Position numbers and translations under genes: made by a program. Below, in pieces: positions 22,931 through 30,982 of a stretch of DNA of 64,000 nt (position 1 is its first letter; every line of letters starts with the position of its first letter). The DNA comes from Pseudomonas sp. Marseille-Q3773 (GTDB taxonomy: Bacteria > Pseudomonadota > Gammaproteobacteria > Pseudomonadales > Pseudomonadaceae): the NCBI RefSeq assembly GCF_916618955.1, contig NZ_OU745390.1, positions 2,480,001 through 2,544,000 on the forward strand, read 5' to 3'. The notes beneath the pieces are model-generated. The model did not search any database. It saw only the letters and a program-made list of their open reading frames with translations, and was not told where the DNA came from.

Positions 22931-22970
22931 GGTGTCGCGAAAGGGCGGCTGCGCAGCCCTTCGCGATACC
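22931..22970. repeat. REP-like stem-loop between convergent genes
   Basis: GGTGTCGCGAAAGGGC and GCCCTTCGCGATACC form a nearly complete inverted repeat around a 9-base loop, between the TonB receptor and chrR, which converge here. It resembles the TGTCGCGA-type REP motif seen again at 30731-30850. It may serve as a bidirectional transcription block. Confidence 0.6.
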
Positions 22971-22986
22971 AGGCCGCTCAAGGCGG

Positions 22987-23547
22987 TCAAACCGCCCTGT
23001 TCAATTTCACCCACGAAGCGAACTTGTCGATGAAACCCTGCAGGAACGGCCGGGTCTTGTCGTTGAGCTTGCCGGCCTCGTCGAACAGGCTCGCCGCACC
23101 GCCAATGTAGGCTTCGGGCATCTGCATGCATGGCATGTCCAGGAATACCAGCGACTGCCGCACGGCATGGTTGGCACCAAAGCCGCCAATGGCTCCCGGC
23201 GATACACTGACCACCGCCGTCGGCTTGCCACTCCAGGCACTTTGCCCGTAGGGCCGCGAGCCGACATCGATGGCATTCTTCAGGCAGCCCGGCACCGAAC
23301 GGTTGTACTCCGGGGTGACGAACAGCACTGCATCGCTGCGGCGGATCTCATCGCGAAAACGCTTCCACGATTGCGGCGGCGCATCGGCCTCGACATCCTC
23401 GTTGTACAGCGGCAAGTCGCCGATCTCGACAATCTTCAGGGCCAGGCTGGACGGCGCCAGCTCCGAGAGTGCGCGGGCAACCTTGCGGTTGTAGGAGTCC
23501 TTGCGCAAGCTACCGACGACGACTGCTACCGAATACACCTGGGTCAT
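22987..23547 (-). CDS. chrR: NAD(P)H-dependent FMN reductase, ChrR-type
   Basis: A 186-residue flavodoxin-like reductase. VVVGSLRKDSYNRKVARAL is the phosphate-binding N-terminus, PEYNRSVPGCLKNAIDVGSR the conserved core, and SPGAIGGFGANHAVRQSL the NAD(P)H/FMN loop. It closely resembles the soluble quinone/chromate reductase ChrR described from P. putida, which reduces quinones by two electrons and Cr(VI) to Cr(III) and helps against oxidative stress. ATG 23547 (MTQVYSVAV) gives the usual 186 residues; a TTG four codons upstream is the alternative. It is cytoplasmic and stands alone. Confidence 0.88.
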   Translation of the reverse strand: MTQVYSVAVVVGSLRKDSYNRKVARALSELAPSSLALKIVEIGDLPLYNEDVEADAPPQSWKRFRDEIRRSDAVLFVTPEYNRSVPGCLKNAIDVGSRPYGQSAWSGKPTAVVSVSPGAIGGFGANHAVRQSLVFLDMPCMQMPEAYIGGAASLFDEAGKLNDKTRPFLQGFIDKFASWVKLNRAV

Positions 23548-23704
23548 GGCAATTTCCAACCTTTGCTGGGTAAAGGGACGTTGTAGTTATAGATGACCGT
23601 TGTTCGCCACTTTGGTTTTTTTTCCGGCGGGCGAAAACTTCCGAGGCGGTTCCACGGTCTATCCGTTCAGACATTCCCTACGAAATTCAGAGGTTTTCAC
23701 CCAA

Positions 23705-23923
23705 ATGGCAGCAGTAATGGTCGGCCAATTCCACGCCCGTGACGCCGAAGGCCGCATCTACCCCGTGCACGAGTTTCAGGAGTCGACCCTGCAAGTGGAT
23801 GGCAGCACGCTGGGCGCGCCCATCACCACTTACCGCCTGGCCATCGGCGACAAGGTCAACCACCTGGGTGAAAACCGCTTCGAACTGGCCCGCAGCGGCG
23901 TCGAGCTCATTCGCATTCCTTGA
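23705..23923 (+). CDS. small conserved-looking protein, function unknown
   Basis: A 72-residue protein, probably a small beta-rich fold, without signal peptide or membrane segment. ATG 23705 is used, preceded by AGAGG about 11 bases upstream; an in-frame ATG at 23600 would add 35 residues of poor composition. Its codon use matches the neighbours, which supports a real gene. It is not recognised. Its last 17 bases overlap the 3' end of the convergent lysine decarboxylase gene. Confidence 0.6.
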   Translation: MAAVMVGQFHARDAEGRIYPVHEFQESTLQVDGSTLGAPITTYRLAIGDKVNHLGENRFELARSGVELIRIP

Positions 23924-26156
23924 TGCAATCCACCGTGTAGCGGCCACTTTCGCTCTGCAGGCCATGCACGTCGGCGAGAAAGCCTGGGAAGCCCTGGTTG
24001 AACGCCCTGGCAAAGGCCAGGTAGTCGAGTATCGAGCGGGTTGCTTCGGTGAACCGTTCCCCCGGCATGATCAAGGGAATGCCTGGCGGGTACGGCACCA
24101 GCATCACCGCCGCCACCCGCCCCGACAGTGCCTCGATTGGCACCGCCTCCACTTCGCCACGCACCATCTGGTCATAGGCACTGGCCGGGCTCATGGCGAC
24201 CTCCGGCAAGCGGGTGAACAGCCGCTTCAGTTGCTTGGCGGTGGCATTGGTGCGGTAGCAGCCATGCAACTGATCGCACAGCTCGCGCAAGCCGATGCCC
24301 TGGTAGCGGGACGCATCGGCAGCCATTACGCTGGGCAGGCAGTCGTTCAGCGGTGTGTTGCCGTCATAGTGGCGCTTGAACTCCAGCAACTCGGTGAGCA
24401 ACGTGCTCCACTTGCCCTTGGTAATGCCCATCGAGAACAGCACCAGGAAGCTGTACAAGCCGGTCTTTTCCACCACCAGCCCGCGCTCCCAGAGAAACTT
24501 GCTGACCACCGCCGCCGGGATGCCATGTTCGCCCAGCGCACCGCCCGCACTCAGGCCAGGCATTACCAGCGTCACTTTCAGCGGGTCGAGCAGCACATAA
24601 TCATCCGCCACCTCGGTGAAACCATGCCACTCGGCGCCCGGCTGCAGTAGCCAGTCCTGCGCGGCCAGGCGATGGATGCCTTCGGTGCCTGGCGGCTGCC
24701 AGATACTGAACCACCAGTCGTCTGCGGCAATGTGCTCGCGCAGGTTGGCCAGGGCCCGGCGGAAACTCAGGGCTTCGTCGAACATTTCTTGCAGCAGTGA
24801 ATGCCCGGCCGGGCCCTCCATCATGGTCGAGGCCACGTCCAGCGAGGCGAGGATGCTGTACTGCGGCGAGGTCGAAATGTGCATCATGAACGCTTCGTTG
24901 AAGCGGTCCCGGTCCAGTTGGCGCCTGGCCCCGTCCTGCACGTGAATCATCGAGGCCTGGCTGAACGCGGCCAATAGCTTGTGGGTGGAATGGGTGCTGA
25001 ACACCAGCGGGCTGTCTGCCGCGCAGGCCGTGCCCATGGCGTAGCGCCCGGTGAAGAAACCGTGGAACGCCGCGTAGGCAAACCAGGCCTCGTCGAAGTG
25101 CAGCACCTCGACACTGGGGCCCAGGGTCTGCTTGATCAGCCCGGCGTGGTAGCACAGGCCGTCGTAGGTGGAGTTGGTCACCACTGCCAACTTGATGCGC
25201 TGCCCACGGTCGTGCGCAAGCGGGTTGGCCTGGATCTTGGCCTGGATCGACTCGGGGCTGAACTCACTGAGCGGGATCGGCCCGATGATCCCCAGTTCGT
25301 TGCGTTCGGGGCACAGGTACAGGGGGATGGCGCCGGTCATGATGATCGCATGCACCACCGACTTGTGGCAGTTGCGGTCCACCAGTACCAGGTCGTCACG
25401 GCCAACCATGGCGTGCCAGACGATCTTGTTGGCGGTGGAGGTGCCATTGATGACGAAGAAGGTGTGGTCGGCGCCGAAGTTGCGCGCCGCCCTGGCCTCG
25501 GCTGCGGCCAGGGGGCCGGTGTGATCGAGCAGCGAACCCAGTTCCGGCACCGAAACCGACAGGTCCGAGCGCAGGGTATTCTCCCCGAAGAATTGATGAA
25601 AAGCCTGGCCCACCGGGCTTTTACGGTAGGCCACACCGCCACCGTGGCCCGGCGTGTGCCAGGAATAGTTGGATTGCGCGGTGTGCTGCACCAGGGCCTT
25701 GAAGAACGGTGGCAGCAGGCCATCGAGGTAAGTGTGCGCCGCACGGGCGACCTGGCGCGCGAGAAACGGCACGGTGTCTTCGAACAGGTAAAGGATGCCA
25801 CGCAGCTGGTTCAGCTCGCTCATGGCTTCGGCAGGGGCATTTTCCAGGGTGGCCTGCTCGCCCAGGGCGAAAATCGGCAGGTTGGGTGCACGCAACCGAG
25901 CCAGGCGGATCAGCTCGGCCATGTTCTGCAGCAGGTGGGTATTCTCGGCGACACCTTCGGCCGCAATTAGCATGCAGGCCAGGCCGTGGTGGGTGGTGGC
26001 GACCAGGCGCGCTTCGGCGTGGTCGGCGGCCTTGATGACGGTAAAGCCGTCCTGGCTCAGCTCCTCGGCGATACCGCGCACACGCTCGCCGGCAACGCTG
26101 TCGGCCTTGATGGCCCGATGGACGATGAGGATGGGGAACTTGAGGTCCTTGTACAT
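23907..26156 (-). CDS. ldcA: lysine decarboxylase (Orn/Lys/Arg decarboxylase, fold type I)
   Basis: A 749-residue PLP enzyme resembling P. aeruginosa LdcA, which turns L-lysine into cadaverine and CO2 in lysine catabolism. The N-terminal response-regulator-like wing domain (about 1-125) includes HHGLACMLIAAEG. The core has SWHTPGHGGGVAYRKSP and FFVINGTSTANKIVWH, with the PLP lysine at Lys393 in STHSTHKLLAAFSQ. The C-terminal domain has LVPYPPGIPLIMPGERF. ATG 26156 (MYKDLKFP) has GGAGG upstream; an in-frame ATG 24 bases earlier is less likely. Arginine or ornithine preference cannot be excluded, but the similarity favours lysine. Confidence 0.9.
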   Translation of the reverse strand: MYKDLKFPILIVHRAIKADSVAGERVRGIAEELSQDGFTVIKAADHAEARLVATTHHGLACMLIAAEGVAENTHLLQNMAELIRLARLRAPNLPIFALGEQATLENAPAEAMSELNQLRGILYLFEDTVPFLARQVARAAHTYLDGLLPPFFKALVQHTAQSNYSWHTPGHGGGVAYRKSPVGQAFHQFFGENTLRSDLSVSVPELGSLLDHTGPLAAAEARAARNFGADHTFFVINGTSTANKIVWHAMVGRDDLVLVDRNCHKSVVHAIIMTGAIPLYLCPERNELGIIGPIPLSEFSPESIQAKIQANPLAHDRGQRIKLAVVTNSTYDGLCYHAGLIKQTLGPSVEVLHFDEAWFAYAAFHGFFTGRYAMGTACAADSPLVFSTHSTHKLLAAFSQASMIHVQDGARRQLDRDRFNEAFMMHISTSPQYSILASLDVASTMMEGPAGHSLLQEMFDEALSFRRALANLREHIAADDWWFSIWQPPGTEGIHRLAAQDWLLQPGAEWHGFTEVADDYVLLDPLKVTLVMPGLSAGGALGEHGIPAAVVSKFLWERGLVVEKTGLYSFLVLFSMGITKGKWSTLLTELLEFKRHYDGNTPLNDCLPSVMAADASRYQGIGLRELCDQLHGCYRTNATAKQLKRLFTRLPEVAMSPASAYDQMVRGEVEAVPIEALSGRVAAVMLVPYPPGIPLIMPGERFTEATRSILDYLAFARAFNQGFPGFLADVHGLQSESGRYTVDCIKECE

Positions 26157-26206
26157 CAGGTGGCTACCTCCGAAGGACATGGAGTCCCAATGAGGTTAGC
26201 TGCAGG

Positions 26207-26234
26207 AACGGCCTCGTGTCGCAAAAGGGCCGCA
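26207..26234. repeat. single REP-like motif
   Basis: AACGGCCTCGTGTCGCAAAA and the adjoining GGGCCGC resemble the GCGGCCTTGTGTCGCGAT core of the REP pair at 30731-30850. It lies between dnaQ and ldcA, both on the minus strand. Similarity is partial. Confidence 0.35.
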
Positions 26235-26263
26235 ACGCGGCAGCAACACCTCCCGGCAGGCTA

Positions 26264-27043
26264 TCAACCGGCTGGCGTCTCGGTCAGCACCTGCCACATC
26301 GAGGGCCCACCAGCCGACTTGGCAATCGCCGCCAGGCGCTCGGCATGCGCCTCCAGCTCCTCGGCATTGGCCATGATCACCCGCCCCGGTGCACGCCCGA
26401 CAATCCGGCGGATCTCGCTGCCACCCGCTGCCTGGCCGTCATCCTCGGCGTCGGCGCCGTGGCCCGCCAGCGACAGGCTGGTCTGGCCACCGGTCATCGC
26501 CAGGTAGACGTCAGCCAGCAGTTCCGAGTCGAGCAGTGCGCCGTGCAGTTCACGGCCCGAGTTGTCGATGTCGTAGCGTTTGCACAGCGCATCGAGGCTG
26601 TTGCGCTGCCCCGGATGGCGTGCGCGCGCCAGCAGCAGGGTGTCGAGGACGGTGCAGTGCTGCGAGATATCGGCGCGGTCGTGCTGGCCCAGCAGGGCGA
26701 ACTCGTTGTTGATGAAGCCAACGTCGAACGCCGCGTTGTGAATGACCAGCGTGGCGCCCTGGATGAATTCGAAGAATTCCTCGGCGACATCGGCAAAGCG
26801 TGGCTTGCCGACCAGGAAGGCATCGGTGATACCGTGGACGTTGATGGCGCCCTCGTCGCTCTCGCGGTCCGGCTGCAGGTAGACGTGGAAATGCCGCCCG
26901 GTCAGGCGCCGACCGATCACCTCGACACAGCCGATCTCGATGATCCGGTGGCCTTCGCTGACCGGCATGCCCGTGGTTTCGGTATCGAGAATGACAAACC
27001 GCTTATCTTGCTGCTGCTCCACGCGGGGCGCTCCAACTTGCAT
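26264..27043 (-). CDS. dnaQ: DNA polymerase III epsilon subunit (3'-5' proofreading exonuclease)
   Basis: A 259-residue DEDDh exonuclease. ExoI motif VILDTETTG carries the first Asp/Glu pair (about residues 18-25). ExoII is HNAAFDVGFINNEF. ExoIII is in LHGALLDSELLADVY with His and Asp. After the exonuclease domain, GGQTSLSLAG looks like the beta-clamp-binding motif of DnaQ, and the C-terminal tail would contact the polymerase alpha subunit. It proofreads replication in the cytoplasm. rnhA lies 30 bases upstream on the same strand, the usual rnhA-dnaQ pairing of proteobacteria. The exact start is not fixed by a strong ribosome site. Confidence 0.93.
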   Translation of the reverse strand: MQVGAPRVEQQQDKRFVILDTETTGMPVSEGHRIIEIGCVEVIGRRLTGRHFHVYLQPDRESDEGAINVHGITDAFLVGKPRFADVAEEFFEFIQGATLVIHNAAFDVGFINNEFALLGQHDRADISQHCTVLDTLLLARARHPGQRNSLDALCKRYDIDNSGRELHGALLDSELLADVYLAMTGGQTSLSLAGHGADAEDDGQAAGGSEIRRIVGRAPGRVIMANAEELEAHAERLAAIAKSAGGPSMWQVLTETPAG

Positions 27044-27073
27044 CAGTCACAAAGGTGGCGATTGTACCCCAGC

Positions 27074-27520
27074 TCAACGCTGTGCGCGCACCTCATCGAC
27101 CCCACGGTTGGCGAGCTGGTCAGCGCGTTCGTTGCCGGGGTGGCCGATATGCCCGCGTACCCATTTCCAGGTCACCTTGTGGCGGTTGACCTGCTGATCC
27201 AGCAGTTGCCACAAGTCGGCGTTCTTTACCGGTTCCTTGCTTGCGGTCTTCCAGCCGCGCTTCTTCCAGTTGACCATCCATTCGTTGATGCCCTTCATCA
27301 CGTACTGCGAGTCGGTGGTCAGCACCACCTCGCATTCACGCTTGAGCGCCATCAGCCCCTGGATCGCCGCCATCAGTTCCATGCGGTTGTTGGTGGTTTC
27401 GCGTTCGCCGCCCCACAGTTCCTTCTCGACGCCCTTGTAGATCATAAGGACGCCCCAGCCGCCCGGGCCAGGGTTGCCCTTGCAGGCACCATCGGTAAAC
27501 ATCTCGACGCTTTCGCTCAT
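27074..27520 (-). CDS. rnhA: ribonuclease HI
   Basis: A 148-residue enzyme that cuts the RNA strand of RNA/DNA hybrids. The catalytic DEDD residues are visible in [30 protein letters not shown] and GNERADQLA. The basic handle region ([17 protein letters not shown]) used for substrate binding is present, as in E. coli RNase HI. It lies 13 bases downstream of the methyltransferase gene and 30 upstream of dnaQ, so these three probably form one operon. Confidence 0.96.
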   Translation of the reverse strand: MSESVEMFTDGACKGNPGPGGWGVLMIYKGVEKELWGGERETTNNRMELMAAIQGLMALKRECEVVLTTDSQYVMKGINEWMVNWKKRGWKTASKEPVKNADLWQLLDQQVNRHKVTWKWVRGHIGHPGNERADQLANRGVDEVRAQR

Positions 27521-27533
27521 GTACCACTCATGT

Positions 27534-28307
27534 TCAGTGCTTTTCAGTGTCCGGATTGACCGCCGTACGGTTGACCTTGGCCAGCGGCAGCGGCAGCAGC
27601 TTGCCCATCGGTTCGCGACGTTCCGGGCGCAGCGGCCGAAGGCCTACCACCATCTTGCGCGCCACCAGCAGGTAGACGCCGCCACCGGAACCCTGCCAGC
27701 CCCCGGCCAGGCGTTCCCAGCCCGCCAGGCGCTGCTGCCAGGCGGCAGAGGCGAGCGGCGGACGATAGCACCCGAAGCGGCGTTTCTCCAGCGCGAAGCC
27801 CAGCAGGTTGAGCCAGTCCCCCACCCGCGAAGGCGAGATGCAGCGGGCCTTGCGCAAGGCGCCATGGCTGAACAGATGGCGTACGCCCCAGCCGCTCCAT
27901 GGGTTGATGCCGATAATCAGCAGGTGCCCGCCAGGGCGCACCGCGCTGGCGGCCTCGCGCAGCAAGCCGTGGGGCGACAGGCTGAAATCCAGGCCATGCT
28001 GCAGCACCACCACGTCGGCGGCGTGCTCGCTCAGCGGCCAGGCCTGTTCTTCACAAACGATTTCCACCCCCGGCAGCGGCGCCCCCAGGCGCACGTTGCG
28101 CTGCACCTGCGGGGCGCTGGGTGGCGGCTCGGCGCACGGCCCGTAATGCACAAGATAGCCACCGAAGAAGCGCCCGAGCTCTTCTTCCAGCAGTTTTTCC
28201 TCTTCCTTGAGCATCAGTTGGCCGAGTGGGCCGTCGAACCACTCACGGGCCAGGCTGATCAGCTTGACCCAGTCCGGGTCGGCCTGGGCAAAGGCTTGGT
28301 CGGTCAT
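27534..28307 (-). CDS. class I SAM-dependent methyltransferase
   Basis: A 257-residue protein with a Methyltransf_11-type core. [18 protein letters not shown] and [20 protein letters not shown] correspond to motifs after the SAM loop; the glycine-rich motif I itself is weak. ATG 28307 (MTDQAFAQ) has GAGGGAGAG just upstream. It is the first gene of the methyltransferase-rnhA-dnaQ unit and divergent from gloB, 85 bases away, a conserved neighbourhood in gamma-proteobacteria. The substrate is unknown. Confidence 0.82.
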   Translation of the reverse strand: MTDQAFAQADPDWVKLISLAREWFDGPLGQLMLKEEEKLLEEELGRFFGGYLVHYGPCAEPPPSAPQVQRNVRLGAPLPGVEIVCEEQAWPLSEHAADVVVLQHGLDFSLSPHGLLREAASAVRPGGHLLIIGINPWSGWGVRHLFSHGALRKARCISPSRVGDWLNLLGFALEKRRFGCYRPPLASAAWQQRLAGWERLAGGWQGSGGGVYLLVARKMVVGLRPLRPERREPMGKLLPLPLAKVNRTAVNPDTEKH

Positions 28308-28392
28308 TGCGCTCTCCCTCGAAGGTTCTCGCACCGCGCCATCGCGGCTAAGATGCCCTCATGTCCCACGCTAGGCGAATCGGATCCGCACC

Positions 28393-29172
28393 ATGATACA
28401 GATCGATGCTCTCCCCGCTTTCTCCGACAACTACATCTGGTTGTTACAGGATACTGCCAAACGCCGCTGCGCGGTGGTCGATCCGGGAGATGCCGGCCCA
28501 GTGGAAGGTTGGCTGGCAGCGCACCCGGGCTGGGTGCTGAGCGACATCCTCGTCACCCACCATCACCATGACCATGTCGGCGGCGTGGAGCGGCTCAAGC
28601 AGCTGACCGGGGCGCGGGTGTGCGGCCCGGCCCGGGAACGCATTCCGTGCCGTGACCTGGCGCTGGACGACGGCGACCAGGTGACCGTGCTGGATGTGAC
28701 CTTCCAGGTACTGGCAGTGCCCGGCCACACCCTCGGCCATATCGCCTTCTTCAGCGACCAGCCGGCAACCCCCGTGCTGTTCAGTGGCGACACCCTGTTC
28801 GCCGCTGGTTGCGGACGCATGTTCGAGGGCACCCCCGAGCAGATGCAGCCGGCGCTGGCCCGCCTGGCGGCGCTGCCCGCACACACCGAGGTGTACTGCG
28901 CCCATGAATACACCTTGAGCAACCTGCGTTTCGCCAAGGCGGTGGAGCCCACCAACCCGCATGTTCTGCAACGGTTCGCTGACGTTACCCGCTTGCGGGC
29001 CGACAATTGCATCACCTTGCCATCAACGATCGGCCTGGAACGCCTGACCAACCCCTTTCTACGCACCTCTGAAACATTAGTTAAACAAAAAGCAGACGAA
29101 TGGAAGGGACATTCAAACCCCTCCCATGTCGCTGTTTTTGCTGCCTTGAGGTCTTGGAAGGACAGCTTCTGA
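28393..29172 (+). CDS. gloB: hydroxyacylglutathione hydrolase (glyoxalase II)
   Basis: A 259-residue metallo-beta-lactamase-fold enzyme that hydrolyses S-D-lactoylglutathione in methylglyoxal detoxification. The metal-binding motif [11 protein letters not shown] lies near residues 56-66. Further ligands are in [12 protein letters not shown] and [15 protein letters not shown], and the C-terminal glyoxalase II domain (about 170-259) carries [13 protein letters not shown]. Length and motifs are standard. Confidence 0.95.
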   Translation: MIQIDALPAFSDNYIWLLQDTAKRRCAVVDPGDAGPVEGWLAAHPGWVLSDILVTHHHHDHVGGVERLKQLTGARVCGPARERIPCRDLALDDGDQVTVLDVTFQVLAVPGHTLGHIAFFSDQPATPVLFSGDTLFAAGCGRMFEGTPEQMQPALARLAALPAHTEVYCAHEYTLSNLRFAKAVEPTNPHVLQRFADVTRLRADNCITLPSTIGLERLTNPFLRTSETLVKQKADEWKGHSNPSHVAVFAALRSWKDSF

Positions 29173-29207
29173 TAACCCCAAGATATATCGCAAGCGAGGC
29201 TCAACGG

Positions 29208-29236
29208 TTGACCCGGCCCGGAGCGGTTTCTAGAAT
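29208..29236 (+). promoter_or_regulatory. sigma-70 type promoter of mltD
   Basis: TTGACC (29208-29213), a 17-base spacer, then TAGAAT (29231-29236). Both hexamers match the consensus at five of six positions. The 5' end would fall about 30 bases before the mltD ATG at 29273. Confidence 0.7.
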
Positions 29237-29272
29237 CGCCGAAATTTTTCGCCCGGAAACCTGTGTCAGCCG

Positions 29273-30703
29273 ATGTCTTCACGTAGCCGCAGAACCTCTC
29301 ATTCCGTCGCCCTGACGCGCCTGGCCCAAATCAGTGCGCTGGCCCTGGCCGCCACTTTGGTGGGCTGCCAGAGCACCCGTCAGCTCGACGAATCCGAAAG
29401 CGTTCGCGCGCACAACTACCAGGCACGGATCAAGCACAAGCCTTCACCGTTGCAGGTCAAGCCGGCCGAGCAGCCGCCGCAGGACGTGTGGGAACGCATG
29501 CGCCAGGGTTTTGCCCTGCAGGACAACATCGACGTCAACCCACGCATCGAACAGCAGCGCCTGTGGTTCGCCAGCAACCCGAGCTTCATCGAAACCGCTG
29601 GCGAGCGCGGCAGCCTCTACCTGCACTACATCGTCGAGCGCCTTGAAGAGCGCGACATGCCGCTGGAACTGGCCCTGCTGCCAGCCATCGAAAGCGCCTA
29701 CAACCCGATGGCCTACTCGCGCGCCCACGCCGCGGGCATGTGGCAGTTCATCCCGTCCACCGGTCGCCACTTCAACCTGCGCCAGACCAACTTCTACGAT
29801 GGCCGTCGCGACGTAACCGCCTCGACCAACGCTGCGCTGGACTACCTCAGCCGCCTGCACGACATGTTCAACGGTGACTGGCTGCTGGCCCTGGCCGCCT
29901 ACAACGCCGGCGAAGGCACGGTCAGCCGCGCCATCGAACGCAATGAACGCCTCGGCCTGCCGACCGACTACTGGAACCTGCCGCTGCCCCAGGAAACCCG
30001 TGACTACGTGCCCAAGCTGCTGGCCCTGTCGCAAGTGGTGCTGACGCCGGAAGCCTATGGCGTGAACCTGAGCCCGATCGCCAACGAACCCTACTTCGAG
30101 GCAGTGGTCATCAACGACCGTCTCGACCTGTCGCGTGTGGCGGCCTTCGCCAACATCGACGAAGACGAGCTGATCCAGCTCAACCCGGCATACAAGAAAC
30201 GCATGACCGTGGACGGCCCGCAGCAACTGCTGGTGCCGACGGCAAAGGCGCAACTGCTGAGCGACAGCCTGTCCAACCTCAAGCCCGAGCAACTGGTCAG
30301 CCTGCAGCCGAACAAGGCCGTGTTCGCCCGTGCCGTCGCGGAAGCCCAGGCACCGGTGGCGGCGCGCAGCTACCGGGTCAAACGTGGCGACAACCTGGGC
30401 AGCATTGCCAAGGCCAACCGCGTTTCGGTCAAGGACATCAAGCGCTGGAACCGGCTCTCTGGCAACCGCGTACGCGCTGGCCAGGTCCTGGCCTTGCGCG
30501 GGGGCGATGCACCCAGCGCGGCTGCCAACCGGGTAGCGGCATCCGGCAAGCGTTCCACCCAGTACAAGGTGCGCAAGGGCGACTCGCTGTACCTGGTGGC
30601 CAAGCGCTTCAACGTTGAAATGCAACATCTCAAGCGCTGGAACCCGCGCAGCGGTCACGCCCTGAAGCCAGGCCAGACCCTCACCGTCTACCTGTCGCAT
30701 TGA
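29273..30703 (+). CDS. mltD: membrane-bound lytic murein transglycosylase D (lipoprotein)
   Basis: A 476-residue lipoprotein with signal peptide and lipobox LVGC near residue 32. The SLT catalytic domain (about 100-260) has the active-site Glu in LPAIESAYNP and the AAGMWQFIPSTGRHF and LALAAYNAGEGTV motifs. Two LysM peptidoglycan-binding domains follow (YRVKRGDNLGSIAKANRVS near 364 and YKVRKGDSLYLVAKRFNV near 428). It cleaves glycan strands with 1,6-anhydro end formation at the outer membrane's inner face. Two LysM copies is within the family range. Confidence 0.95.
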   Translation: MSSRSRRTSHSVALTRLAQISALALAATLVGCQSTRQLDESESVRAHNYQARIKHKPSPLQVKPAEQPPQDVWERMRQGFALQDNIDVNPRIEQQRLWFASNPSFIETAGERGSLYLHYIVERLEERDMPLELALLPAIESAYNPMAYSRAHAAGMWQFIPSTGRHFNLRQTNFYDGRRDVTASTNAALDYLSRLHDMFNGDWLLALAAYNAGEGTVSRAIERNERLGLPTDYWNLPLPQETRDYVPKLLALSQVVLTPEAYGVNLSPIANEPYFEAVVINDRLDLSRVAAFANIDEDELIQLNPAYKKRMTVDGPQQLLVPTAKAQLLSDSLSNLKPEQLVSLQPNKAVFARAVAEAQAPVAARSYRVKRGDNLGSIAKANRVSVKDIKRWNRLSGNRVRAGQVLALRGGDAPSAAANRVAASGKRSTQYKVRKGDSLYLVAKRFNVEMQHLKRWNPRSGHALKPGQTLTVYLSH

Positions 30704-30730
30704 TGTAGTGATTGTGGCCTTTACGCGGCT

Positions 30731-30850
30731 CTGTGGAAGCGGCCTTGTGTCGCGATAGGGCTGCGCAGCAGCCGCAGCAACCGTTGCTGCGAAACTGAAG
30801 CCCTGGGGCCGCTACGCGCCCCTTTCGCGACGCAAGGCCGCTCCCACAGG
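30731..30850. repeat. REP pair in inverted orientation (REPIN)
   Basis: CTGTGGAAGCGGCCTTGTGT continuing CGCGAT (30731-30756) faces TTCGCGACGCAAGGCCGCTC continuing CCACAGG (30824-30850). The two arms are reverse complements with few mismatches and are separated by about 70 bases of secondary hairpins. It sits between mltD and the peptide-binding protein gene. Confidence 0.75.
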
Positions 30851-30982
30851 TACCGTGCCACCCGCGAAAACCGGCAACGGGCTGTACCGCCACCGTCTCC
30901 TGCAAAACCTCTCTTTTTCCAACCCCACCAAGCTGTTACTGTACCCCGATCAAAGCCCAACGCCTCTGGATCGGATGCCGAC

